Below are positions 20,871 to 31,174 of a DNA stretch of 64,000 nt, piece after piece (the stretch's first letter is position 1; every line of letters starts with the position of its first letter). The stretch is taken from contig NC_080419.1 of the NCBI RefSeq assembly GCF_029873635.1, positions 62,551,540 to 62,615,539 of the forward strand, in the 5' to 3' direction. The translations under genes and the position numbers were made by a program. The DNA comes from Malania oleifera (Eukaryota; Streptophyta; Magnoliopsida; Santalales; Ximeniaceae). The notes beneath the pieces were generated by a model that had not been told where the DNA came from, made no database searches, and saw nothing but the letters and a program-made list of their open reading frames with translations.

Positions 20871-22815
20871 TGTTGACCTGATAGGTCACACCCAGTTTTG
20901 ATAATGACAATTACTCTTGGTACTGATGGTTTGTACTAAGGCTTGCATGCAGGTTCACCCTATGCGTGTACTCAAACTGAATGACATATCATGACGGTGT
21001 GCGGTGTTCGTGCCGATGAATGAAGAAGTCTATGTTGTATTTGTAATTCTTTTTTCACTTTCTTCATTTTGGGATGTAATATGATTATGGACTGTACACT
21101 CCTATGGCTTGTAATAATTTGCATTATGCATGATAGGTAGGTATACTCAAACAAACCTTAGTTGGACCTTAGGTATCTACATTTAGTGCATATAGTCCCC
21201 ATCATCACTTTTCATATTAGGGGAGTTAAATGAAGAAAAAATCTGGACTTAATTGAAAATCTTGAGGGAGCTCGAGCGACCGAACCTGTGGCGTTTAAAA
21301 CACCTTGGGCGACGGAACCCCATACAAAGTGAAATTGTTGACTTCTTGTTCGGCAAACCGAATTGACTTGAACATATCTTCTTCGGTCACCCGAACCCAT
21401 GTTAGAGCACTTTTCACCAACTCGGGCGCCTGAACCTTCGTGTTCAAAAAGCCCTCGGTTGACTGAACTTGCTAGTTCTGTCAACCGAACTTGTATCTGG
21501 GCACCCGAACCACAGATAGAATGCTTCTGACTTTTGTTCAGCCAACCGACTCTGATTTCGGGCTCCCAAACCTTTAAAAATTGATTTTTTGAGTGAGTTT
21601 ATTCGGGCACCCGAACCTCAAACTTAGCACTCAAATCTCGCAGGTTAAGTAAATTTTTACTAAAACTTAAACGGGGTAAACTGGGTTAATTTTTCTAAAC
21701 TTGTTTTAAACTTTTCTAATGATCCCCATTGAGTCCCCAATGGTCAAAAATTTCTCCTTGCCTATATATACATGTTCATTTGCAATAATTAGCAAGGATT
21801 AGCAATTTGATTAAGGTCAAAATTCTCTCAAATTCAAAAATCTCTTTTTAGCCTAACTCCCAAACACTCATACACTCCAATTTCCTTGATCTTTTAACTG
21901 TTGTGAGTATTTCTAAAGTGATTGTGCTTAATCTCACCAACTCATACTCTCATTTGTTATATTGTTTGATTGATTTTATTTGAGAGTATAGCATTAAGTT
22001 CTTCCACATATTTCATTTGATAAATCTTGTATGGGAAGACTTAGTGGGTTGTGGTTCTTGCATTGTCATTACAAGTTACCTAAGCCTATATTTTTGTGTG
22101 TAAAATTCATTTTCAAAGTTTGCATTCAAACACTCCTTGTGCTTAGTATATTGAGAACATCTTGCTGAGTTTGTTTGAATCAACTTGTTAGCATATTTGA
22201 AACTTTGATATAATATTGTGATATTCAAATATTGTGTTTCAAATCCTGCTTAGATATATACTCTTGATCTAGATTGATTATCTATACCTATTTGAGTGTT
22301 TAGCACACATTAGAGCACTGAGCATATTTACATATCATACGTGCTTGTAATATTTCTTGTGCTATACTGGTGTACATATCTGCTTGTGAAAAAGCATATT
22401 TTCGTATACAAAAATTTCATATCATTTGTTGTATTCCAAGCATAGGCCTAAAGAGAGAGATTAGCCCTGTGGAATAGTCTCAGACAGGCTTAGACCCGGT
22501 TAGGAAAGCTAGGTGCGCCACCTTAGTAAGGCGTGTTGTATTAGGTGCCCCTCCACCCATTTAAGTGAGCCGTAGTGGAATCTTTGTGCTAGTGTAGCCA
22601 AGGCGGAGACGTAGGCAATTTGTATAAACCTCGATAACATATTGCATATATTGTTTACCTTTCCGCACTTTACTCTTACTGCACGTGTATGTTTATTTAT
22701 TAATTGCATAGACTAATCCTAGGTTGTGTAATATTATTGTTAAACCGGTTGACCTAGGCGATAATTTTTAAATATCCAAACCAGCCCCCTTCTTAGGGTT
22801 GCACCAAAGCTAACA
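20871..22815 (+). repeat. Element A 3' LTR
   Basis: 1,945 bp from TGTTGACCTGAT to ...GCTAACA, preceded by the polypurine tract and followed directly by element C integrase codons. It contains the module array 21270-21636 and the stem-loop near 22587-22610. Confidence 0.92.
21270..21636 (+). repeat. Palindromic module array in A 3' LTR
   Basis: Same array as at 166-532 (for example CTCGAGCGACCGAACC at 21271, TTCGGGCACCCGAACC near 21602), with many C/T and G/A differences between the two copies. Confidence 0.8.
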
Positions 22816-23580
22816 AGGGTTATAAAATAACACACATTCGAAGTGATAGGGGTAGAGAATTTAAAAATAAGGATAGGGAGGATTTTTGTGATTCATATGG
22901 TATATTTCATAATTTCTCTCAACCTAGTACCCCACAACAAAAAGATGTAGTTGAGAGAAAGAATAGGTCTTTACAGGAAATGGGTAGAACAATGCTTAAC
23001 GAACATAACTTACCCAAATATTTCTGGGCTAAAACAGTGAGCACTGCTTGCTATGTAATGAACAGAGTTTTAATTAGGCCCATTCTCAACAAAACCCCCT
23101 ACGAGTTGTGGAATGGTCATAGACCTAATATTTCTTATTTCTATGTCTTTGGCTGTAAATGCTACATGCTTAGAGATAAAGATAACCTAAGGAAATTTGA
23201 AGCAAAAATCTGATGAGGGAACATTTCTAGGTTATTCCTTTGATAGAAAAGCCTACAGGGTGTTTAACAAAAGAACGTTGACTGTTATAGAGTCCATCTA
23301 TGTAGTATTTGATGAGTCAAATCCCTTTTCTAAGAAAACTGATGAAGATGATCTTGAGATTAGGAAAGGTTTATAAAAAATTATCCAATGAAAATAATGA
23401 AATTAAAGCACGGAAATTAAAGAATCATCGGCTGAGGATAATCAAGTAGAGAGTGAGATACTGAACTACCTAGAGAGTGGATTTTGTGAAGAGTCAACCC
23501 AAAGATCAAATCATAGGTGAACCATCACGAGGAGTAGCTACCCGATCATCCCTTAGAAACTTGTGTAGCCACTTTGCATT
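22816..23580 (+). pseudogene. Element C integrase, C-terminal part
   Basis: Reading begins in GYKITHIRSDRGREFKNK, which includes the second catalytic Asp region, then TPQQKDVVERKNRSLQEM, WAKTVSTACYVMNRVLI, NKTPYELWNGHRPNISYF and FGCKCYMLRDKDNL. A frame change near 23205 leads to GTFLGYS and AYRVFNKRTL. The N-terminal integrase is missing because element A was inserted here. Later linker sequence has stops. Confidence 0.88.
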
Positions 23581-23638
23581 CTTATCTTAAGAGGAGCCTA
23601 AGAATGTCAATGAGGCCATTGAGGATGAATCATGGGTA

Positions 23639-24736
23639 ATGTCCATGCAGGAAGAACTTAATCAATTTAAGAGAAACAAAGTCTGGACTTTGGTTCCTAT
23701 ACTTGATAATCATACTGTTATTGGAACTAAATGGGTCTATAAGAATAAGAAGGATGAAAATGGAATAGTAATTAAAAACAAAACCAGACTAGTAGCCCAA
23801 GGGTATAACCCGGAGGAAGGTATAGATTTTAAGGAAACATATGCTTCTATAGCTAGGATGGAAGTCATTCGTATGTTATTAGGATATGCTGCTTTTAAGA
23901 ACTTCAAATTATATCAAATGGATGTTAAAAGTACATTTCTAAATGGCTACATAAATGAGGAGGTATATGTGGAACAACCCCCAGGATTCGAAAACCACAA
24001 ATTCCCTAATCATGTTTATAGATTGACTAAAGCCTTGTATGGATTAAAGAAAGCTCCTAGAGCTTGGTATGAGAGGTTTAGTGGTTTTCTACTAGATAAT
24101 GGGTTTACTAAAGGGAAGATAGACACAACACTCTTTATAAAGACTAAAAATGATCATATGCTCCTACTACAAATATATGTAGATGACATCATATTTGGAG
24201 GTACAAATGATAATTTGTGTAATGAGTTTGCCAAATGTATGCAAAATGAGTTCAAAATGAGCATGATGGGTGAACTTAATTTCTTCCTAGGACTTCGGAT
24301 AAAACAGGCCAAACATGGAACATTTGTATACCAATCAAAATATGTTAGAAACTTGCTCAAGAAATTTAATAAGGAAGATAGTAAAATTTTAGGAACACCT
24401 CTAAGCTCTTCCACAAAATTAGACAAAGATGAGCAAGGTATACAGGTAGATGTTAAGCTCTACTGTGGCATGATTGGTAAACTGTTATACCTGAGTGTAA
24501 GCAGAGCTGATATTATGTTTAGTGTTTGTATGTGTGCGAGATTTCAGGTTGCACCTAAAAAGTCTCATTTATTAGCAGTCAAGAGGATACTTAGATATCT
24601 TATTGGGACTATTGAATTAGGATTATGGTATCCTAAGCATACCTCTTTTGAGATTATCAGTTATTCTGATGCTGACTTTGCCAGTAGTAAAATAGATCGA
24701 AAAAGTACGATCGTCACTTGTCATTATTTAGGATAA
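23639..24736 (+). pseudogene. Element C reverse transcriptase, long uninterrupted segment
   Basis: A 365-codon open stretch, the longest intact retroelement frame in the window. Motifs: [65 protein letters not shown] (24176-24205), [15 protein letters not shown] and the connection into RNase H (LRYLIGTIELGLWY, YSDADFASS, DRKST). The catalytic aspartates are kept. Upstream and downstream stops make it a fragment of a dead pol. Typical copia RT plus connection length is present. Confidence 0.9.
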
Positions 24737-25130
24737 TCTTTAGTTTCTTAATTTTTCAAGAAATAGAACTCAGTTGCACTGTCCACAACCGAGGCTAAAT
24801 ACATAGCAGCTAGAAGTTGTTGTGCTCAAACACTTTATATGACGCAACCACACATGGACTATGGATTGCACTATGATACAATTCCTATAAAATTTGACGA
24901 CATTAGTGCAATAAATATCCCAAAGAACCCCATCTCACACGCACGAACTAAGCACATAGAAATTAGATATCATTTTATTCGTGACCATGTGCAAAAGGGG
25001 GACGTGTCACATGAGTTTGTGTGCACTGATGAGCAATGGGCTGATATATTTGTGAAATCTCTTTAGGGGGGCATATTTATACAAATTCAACATGAATTAG
25101 GCTTACTACACACTCAGGAAGTTGCCTAGA
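24737..25130 (+). pseudogene. Element C RNase H remnant and pol end
   Basis: After a TAA at 24734 the reading continues with LSTTEAKYIAARSCCAQTLYM, then [21 protein letters not shown] and WADIFVKSL, a stop at about 25063, and LGLLHTQEVA to 25130. It is the end of the copia polyprotein, with several stops. Confidence 0.82.
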
Positions 25131-25844
25131 GATATAATGAAGTGCATAACTGAGGGTGTGCAACTTAACTTAGAATCACTACGACTCTAAAAATTGGGCC
25201 TTTTCACAATATTATCATGTCTTACACTTATATGTTTTATGACTTGTGAGAAATGCACTTGCTATCAATTATACATTGACTTCTTGATTTTATTTAATGG
25301 ATATTTATTATCTGGTATTTTGAACCATTATTGACTATATTGAGTGAGAATACTAGATTGCATGCTTGTTTGGAACGCCATCTGCAAGGCTGTGGCAAAA
25401 TTTGTGTATGCATGCAGATAGTGGACTAGGTTATTGCATAACTAAATTGAATGATCATATTTAGAAATTCATACTACCTAGTTGAATTGGGAAGTTTCTC
25501 TAAGCGAATGATTCATTTAAATGCCTACATTTTTACCTTAGCCCTTTTTGCTGATGCCAAAAGGGAGAGAACTATTCTTGCAAAATTGGGTGCATAAGTG
25601 CAAATTTAAGTAACAGAATATTAGGGGATCCATACTTGATATCTAAGCTTAACTATCAATCCACACTTGGTATCTGAGCTTCAATGTCAAATTTAAATGC
25701 ATATTGTTTTGTAAATGTCTTCTTTCCTAGATATGCTTGAACTATACTAGTAGAATTTTAAATTATGCATATTCTCAGGGAGAGCCTTTTTAAGGTTGTA
25801 CCAATTTTTGCTTTTGTAATTGTCATCATCAAAAATGGGGAGAT
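25131..25844 (+). other. Element C 3' UTR
   Basis: Non-coding. It contains CCAAAAGGGAGAGAA (about 25557), CAGGGAGAGCC (about 25778) and the LTR-proximal polypurine tract AAAAATGGGGAGAT (25831-25844) after GTCATCATC. It has no accessory ORF and no palindromic modules, unlike A and B. Confidence 0.7.
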
Positions 25845-26216
25845 TGTTGACTTTATGAGTCTTATCCCATTTTTATTATAACAAATCCAAAGTATCTCAC
25901 TTGTGCATTTAAGTGCTTGAGAAATATTCATTTTAGAAGGCACGTAGAGTTGAGGTACAATAAAAGCCATGAGGAACTAAAAGATTACTTCACCTCGCAT
26001 GGCAAAGTAAAGAGCAAGAATTGAAGACATTTAATTTGAATAGTAATAGAATTTAAGTTTAGTCTGTAATAATGCATATCATGTATGATGTGGATTGAAA
26101 GCTTAAACATAGGACATAGACTGACCTTAGGGAACCTAAATTTGAATGGAAACCCCTTTTCAAATGCATACACATAGGGGTCAAAACAGGGCTAAAACTT
26201 AGGTTTAGATTGACAT

Positions 26217-26565
26217 CGGTCGACCAGCCCCTCAATGTCTTAATATGCTCAGTCGACTGACCCTTTACATTTGGCCTATTTAGAAAGCTTCAGCCGACCG
26301 ACCATCATTTTCTCTTGAAAAGCCCAGCTGACTAGCCTTTTAGTTCGGTAGACCGAACTTGAGCCCCAGCTGACCGTTTCTCGGTACTTTGCAAATCGCC
26401 TAGGGTCAACTGATCGGCACCTTGCTCAATCGACCGCACCCTGCAAAAGTTTGAAAAATATACAAAAGCTAGTTGACTAGTGCTTCACCCAATCGACTGA
26501 CCCTCTCGGGAAGGTTGAAATTTTCTTAAGGTCAGCCAATCAGTGGCCCCGGTTGATCAAACCTC
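26217..26565 (+). repeat. Palindromic module array in C LTR (CAGTCGACTGACC type)
   Basis: Degenerate copies such as GGTCGACCAGCC (26219), CAGTCGACTGACC (26250), CAGCCGACCGACC (about 26290), AATCGACTGACC (about 26490) and GGTTGATCAAACC (about 26550), about 10 in 350 bp. The array ends about 100 bp before the TATA box. Confidence 0.75.
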
Positions 26566-26667
26566 TCGGGTCAGGCAATATTTTCAGTGCTAAGCATCAT
26601 TAATTTTTTAATTAAAATTTTCTAAATTGATGAGCGTGTCCCTAACGGTCAAAATTTTTGGGTGCTC

Positions 26668-26676
26668 TATATATAG
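26668..26676 (+). promoter_or_regulatory. TATA box of C LTR
   Basis: TATATATAG, with the expected array-TATA-leader order of these LTRs. Confidence 0.65.
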
Positions 26677-27376
26677 CCCACTCCAAAGCATGATAAACAA
26701 CTTGATTGGCTTAAAAATTCTCAGAAAATATTTTGTGCTATTATTTTTTATACTCCCACATACACAAGTATATACTCATTCTCTTTCTCATCTTTGCAAA
26801 ATCGTCTTACAAAGAAAGAATTAAATTCATCTTCTTCATTTGCAAATTTATTGCAACTTGACGAGTGGTAGAATACTCATTCTTGAGGGCATCATTCAAA
26901 AGCTTAAACTCTCACTCATTTATTCATTGTTGAAAATCAATTTTTTTGAGAGTAAGCTTGAGTTTTTCCCATACTATTTCATTGATAAATATTCTTGGGA
27001 GAACTCCTTACAACTTGTGAATCTTTGCATATTCGTTGCAAGATTCGAAAGCTCATTTGGTGTTTATTGAAAAAATATCTTTATAAGCATATCTCTAATA
27101 TCTCCTATACTCCATATTTGAAAAATACTTTTGGAGATATTATTTGGGCTTCAAATCTTTGATATATACTTGGTGAACATTACATATTTGAATCAAAGAT
27201 CATCTTCATTAGCATCCCTCACAATATCTCACAAATACATTTTTGAGAGATATCATATAATCTCTTTTGAGCATAAACTCCCTTCATACGAGAGTGCATT
27301 GAGTTTAATATTCTACACATTTGCTTATTATAGAAGCACTTTATTCGTACACAATATTATCATAACTGTAAACTAG

Positions 27377-27540
27377 TTTGGCTCCACCCGGTAAGTGAAC
27401 TAGGGAGACTCCGCCCTACAAGGAGAACCGGTTTGGCTCCACCCAGTTAAGAAAGCTAGGAAGGCACCATCCTATAAGGCATAAAGGTTTGGCTTCGCCC
27501 GGTAAGTGATCTAGGAGACTCCGCCCTATAAGAAAAGGTT
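27377..27540 (+). repeat. Three tandem ~55-bp units in C LTR leader
   Basis: Units start at 27377, 27432 and 27488 with TTTGGCTCCACCC / TTTGGCTCCACCC / TTTGGCTTCGCCC, followed by GGTAAGTGA or AGTTAAGAAA, CTAGG, then an ACTCCGCCCTA.AAG block. The first half (GGCTCCACCC) and second half (CTCCGCCC) of each unit resemble each other. Single related units occur in the other LTRs (for example 32130-32185 in D). Confidence 0.75.
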
Positions 27541-27978
27541 GTAAATGACGTCGCTCTGCCTAGTTAAGTAAGCATTTAGTGAATCCTCAAGTGGGTTGGC
27601 TTGAGGCAAGGATGTAGGTACGATTTGCCGAACCTCGTAAAAACCGAGAGTTATTCTTTCCCCATACTCTTTACATTTCTATTTGTGCATGTTTATACTT
27701 GCTTGTTGATATCACTGCATTTGCTTTTAAATATTGATTCGTGAGTGTTTGAGAAATACTAGAACTATTATACTTGCTTAATTTTTCTAGATGTTCACAT
27801 ATCTGCTAGATTCATGGTTAATTGAAAATACCCTAGGTTGTGGAATACTGACTGCAATTTTAATTTAACCTAATAATTTTTAAATATCCAATTCACCCCC
27901 ACCCCCTCTCCCTCTTGGGATTACACCAAAAATCACAAAGCCTATAATAAAAGGGTTCGTTTGATATAATTCTCAAAA

Positions 27979-28155
27979 GGAGATTTGGTTCTTAGAAGGA
28001 TAACCAATTCATAATGATCCTAAGGGAAAGCGATCTCAAACTATGAGGGGCCATACATGGTCAAGAGGGCATTCTTTAAAGGAGCAGTACAATTGGAAAA
28101 AATAGACAATGATGATTCATCAGAGATCTTAAATCCAAGGTTCTTTTAGTTAAAT
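27979..28155 (+). pseudogene. Gypsy (Athila/Tat-like) integrase C-terminal remnant
   Basis: Short in-frame segments GDLVLRR (27979) and NYEGPYMVKRAFFKGAVQL (about 28037-28090) match the pattern GDLVLK...YEGPYVVKRAFSGGAL near the integrase end of Athila/Tat-type gypsy polyproteins. Stops and a frame change lie between them. Nothing of RT or LTR is recognisable nearby. It is probably an old element into which C and D later inserted. Confidence 0.5.
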
Positions 28156-28732
28156 GATTTAGAAAGGAATTGACCGACTTACTTAAGCTCGATGATTTAA
28201 TAAGTGAAAGTTCAATTCATTAAGGTTCTTTATGATTTGTTAGGTGGTTGATAGACTTCTAGTCCTAGTAATTTGACTAAAAAATAATTTATCACATACA
28301 AAAATTGCACCAAATAAAACCTTAATATTGCATGCTAGTGTTGCACACTTGAATACTTCAAGTAAGCACAACCAAAATATTACACAACCACCAAAGTTTC
28401 AATTCATGTTAATTGGATATGGAAATTGTTTCTTATGAAAGTTGTCTAATTTATAAATAAAAGATATGAAAAAAATTGTTTATTTGATGAATTTTAAATT
28501 AAAGATAAAATCTAAGAACACTATCATTTTTTCTAGGTATGTATGTTGAAGATAAAAATCAATGAAATCGCAAATTTGAATTCTTTAATGAAAATTTAGT
28601 TATGGCAACGTCAAGTTAGACACTATAGGATTTTTGAAGATAAAATATTTAAAAAATTTCCAAATAAAAATATTTCGACAACTTCAATTTGTCACTGTAA
28701 TAAAAAATTTAGATGTTGACAAAAGCTTTTAA
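28156..28732. other. Unclassified AT-rich sequence
   Basis: No open frame, RNA gene or recognisable repeat; presumably decayed continuation of the gypsy remnant. Confidence 0.5.
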
Positions 28733-29041
28733 CAACATATTGACTCTAGGAGTCCAATCCTGTTTTGATAATGACAAATCACTTAGTATTTGACCTGTGC
28801 AATTGAGTTTGTGAATAGCGTCATGATTTAGAATGTACAAACGGTAAACTTATATGAAAGCCACGAGGAACCTAAAGTACATATCACTTGACTCAATCCA
28901 TGGAACTATGGGAATAAAAGGATGAAGAAGCAAGCTTCAAGTTCAAGATCTTCAATGGGAATGGGAATTTAAAATTGAATGTATTTAAATATATCATATG
29001 ATATAATTCGAAGTTTAAACATTCGCTAGACTGACCTTAGG

Positions 29042-30921
29042 TGTAACGACCAGCTAAAATTCTATATATTTAAATATTAAATTAAACTGCGTTGATAACT
29101 CCTGATGGAATAAAACATCAACCTAAGCAGCAAGAAGCTAAAGTCAAGTATCCACAACCATATACATATACAATACAATACTAGAGTGCTAAATACTCCT
29201 AAAATATAAATACATAACTGAACTAGGGCTACACAAAAATACCCTCGTTCCCCAAAACGCTCACCCTTCTGGCATGGTAGCACTGTAGCCCCTCTACCTG
29301 CGAGCTTGATCTGCTCACCTAGCTGGATCACCTGAAAAATGTCAATTAAATGGGATGAGGTGACACTCAATAAGAAGAAACATGCTATCAGGGTGAAGCA
29401 AGTGAGTCATATACTTGGAGAATCTAATTTAAAAAAAAAAAAAAAAAGAATACCATATATAAAAAACTGAGAAAAGTTGTATACTTGTTATTATATATAT
29501 AAAACATGCTTATGTAGCTTAACATAAACTGATTATTCAGAATGTTCTATTCATAATACTGATAATACTTATAGTATAGTTGTTGTTTGTAAATCTGATC
29601 ATAATATGTATAAATAATAACTATAAAAATTCCCTATATGGATAGCCGAAGTCATGAATTAACCCCTCATGATAGGGTTGTGCGGCCCAAAGGTGGGACC
29701 TAACCTAGCTAGCCAACCAGTGTAAGTCAACTGAACTCTGACAGTCAGATCGGCTCCCTCAACCCATATCTGATGGGGAGTCTGTCCACAACATAGGTAC
29801 GATTGACTTATGAATACCACTTATTATCTGAATAGGGGTTGCACTCTAAACTGAATATAGCTATGGTACCGTGCTCTACTGCTGAATATAGTCCATCAGG
29901 GTCTGATACTATATACGTAACTGATATTTCTAAAAAAAAATTAATGTTTTTACCATGATTTCAGAACATATAAAATAATCATAACATCATATAAATTGCT
30001 GAGTAAATTGTAATAACTGAGTTTCTGAGAAATATGCGTATCTGAATAACTGAAATATCTGATTTACTGTATGAACTGAATGTTATGGTTTTGAAATAAG
30101 TATATCATAATATTCTGAAAATTATGGAAACCTTGTACTGAAATAATACTAACTCATGCCACACAATTAAATATCAACATTATCAGGCTCTGAAACTGCA
30201 TAAATAATTTGAATAATAATTTGCTGAAAACATATAATTTATACTAAATCATAATAGGTTTGCCTAGCATAGCATATTTCCTTTACCTGATTCCTACTAA
30301 AATCCCTTACTATGACAGGTCCTACACCCATTGGGCTCACCACTCAACACCCTGAAAATCAAATATCTCATAACAAAATATCACTATTTCCTTGTGTACT
30401 ACATTTCCTACAACTGCTGGAAAGCGAAACTTTGACAAAAAGACCTTACCCTAAATCTGGGATGAAATTCAATTTCGTCCCACTGACGATCCACGGCAAC
30501 AGACTTAGGGAGAACTTCCCCAAAAGCGTCATGGTGGCCTCAGATTGTCAATCTGGTGAACGACCGGGCCAAAATCGAAGAAAGAGAGAGAAGGAACCAT
30601 AAAAAGAGAGAGAAGAGAAAGAGTTCCGTTGAATTTCTGCGTAAAAATCCTCGTTTAACACTATTTATACTGTGGCCTTCGTCGATGAGCCACGTCACCT
30701 CATCGATGAGGTCAAGAAGGCAACTCTTCGACAAACTTCCCCCCTCGTCGACGAGATTCAGAGTCGCCCAGATATATTCTCAGTATCTACTCGTCGAAGA
30801 AGGACACTCTCATCGACGAGCCCAAAGTGCAACGTTGTCAACGAATGCAAAACCTTCTATTTCTGTTTCCATTTCCCTCCCTATTTATTATTTAAATACC
30901 ATTATTTTTCGGGTCATTACA
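29042..30921 (-). mobile_element. Solo gypsy LTR inserted in D 5' LTR
   Basis: Begins TGTAACGACC and ends GGGTCATTACA on the + strand, with near-perfect terminal inverted repeats, and is flanked by the 5-bp duplication TTAGG (29037-29041 and 30922-30926). Internal blocks (GTTGTGCGGCCCAAAGG around 29670, AGCTATGGTACCGTGCTCT around 29860) match the LTR at 58713-60936, whose pol is on the minus strand, so this LTR is oriented minus. Minus-strand TATA CTATTTATA is at 30661-30669. No internal domain remains. Confidence 0.88.
30677..30846 (-). repeat. Palindromic TCGTCGACGA modules in solo gypsy LTR
   Basis: Copies near 30680 (TCGTCGATGA), 30700 (CATCGATGAG), 30744 (CTCGTCGACGAG), 30790 (CTCGTCGAAGA), 30810 (CATCGACGAG) and 30835. 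On the minus strand the array lies directly upstream of the TATA box at 30661-30669. Confidence 0.8.
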
Positions 30922-30980
30922 TTAGGACTCAAGCATTTCATGAAAGATTCATTTACATTTTTAGAGGCAAATTTTAGAGG

Positions 30981-31174
30981 TCTCGTCGACGAACCCCATA
31001 GCCTCGTCGACGAACTTACGAAGGCTACTCGACAATGAATAGTGTTGTCTCATCAACAAAAATATACCGAGAGCCCAAAAAGTTCAGACAGTGCTCTCGT
31101 CAATGAACTAATGGCCTTGTCGACGAATGAGTGTTGCACAGTTATCGATGAACGTACCCATTCGTCGACGAAGG
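30981..31174 (+). repeat. Palindromic TCGTCGACGA modules in D 5' LTR
   Basis: Exact or near copies at about 30982, 31003, 31022, 31092, 31115, 31143 and 31161. The array lies about 100 bp before the TATA box at 31271. The 3' LTR copy is at 38386-38579. Confidence 0.82.

Larger units (their letters stand above)
1..22815 (+). mobile_element. Element A: non-autonomous Sirevirus-like copia, interrupted by nested insertions
   Basis: The sequence at 1-1707 matches 21097-22815, so these are the two LTRs of one element; about 226 bp of the 5' LTR lies left of the window. Between them are a primer-binding site, gag remnants, a region with no pol, an accessory ORF and a 3' UTR ending in a polypurine tract. 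Three foreign blocks sit inside: 1788-3843, 3853-5897 and 9663-20207. I find no protease, integrase, RT or RNase H belonging to A, so it probably depended on a related element for those functions. It is inserted in the integrase gene of element C, whose coding resumes at 22816. The expected target duplication (AGGGT or close) cannot be checked because the left end is outside the window. Confidence 0.8.
22816..27937 (+). mobile_element. Element C: 3' half of a Sirevirus-like copia, host of element A
   Basis: Coding resumes abruptly in the integrase at 22816 and runs through RT and RNase H to a 3' UTR and 3' LTR. The 5' half must lie left of the window, on the other side of element A. C is therefore the outermost retained copia of the left nest. 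To its right it abuts a gypsy remnant at about 27938. Confidence 0.82.
25845..27937 (+). repeat. Element C 3' LTR
   Basis: Begins TGTTGACTTTATGAGTC after the polypurine tract and ends near ...ACCAAAAATCACA. It contains the module array 26217-26565, TATA box 26668-26676, the triple 55-bp repeat 27377-27540 and the stem-loop motif 27585-27645. At about 2.09 kb it is the longest copia LTR here. Confidence 0.85.

Noticed and set aside
23639..24736. Intact retrotransposon gene because of the 365-codon open frame
   Set aside because: It is only the RT part; integrase upstream is truncated by element A and RNase H downstream has stops.
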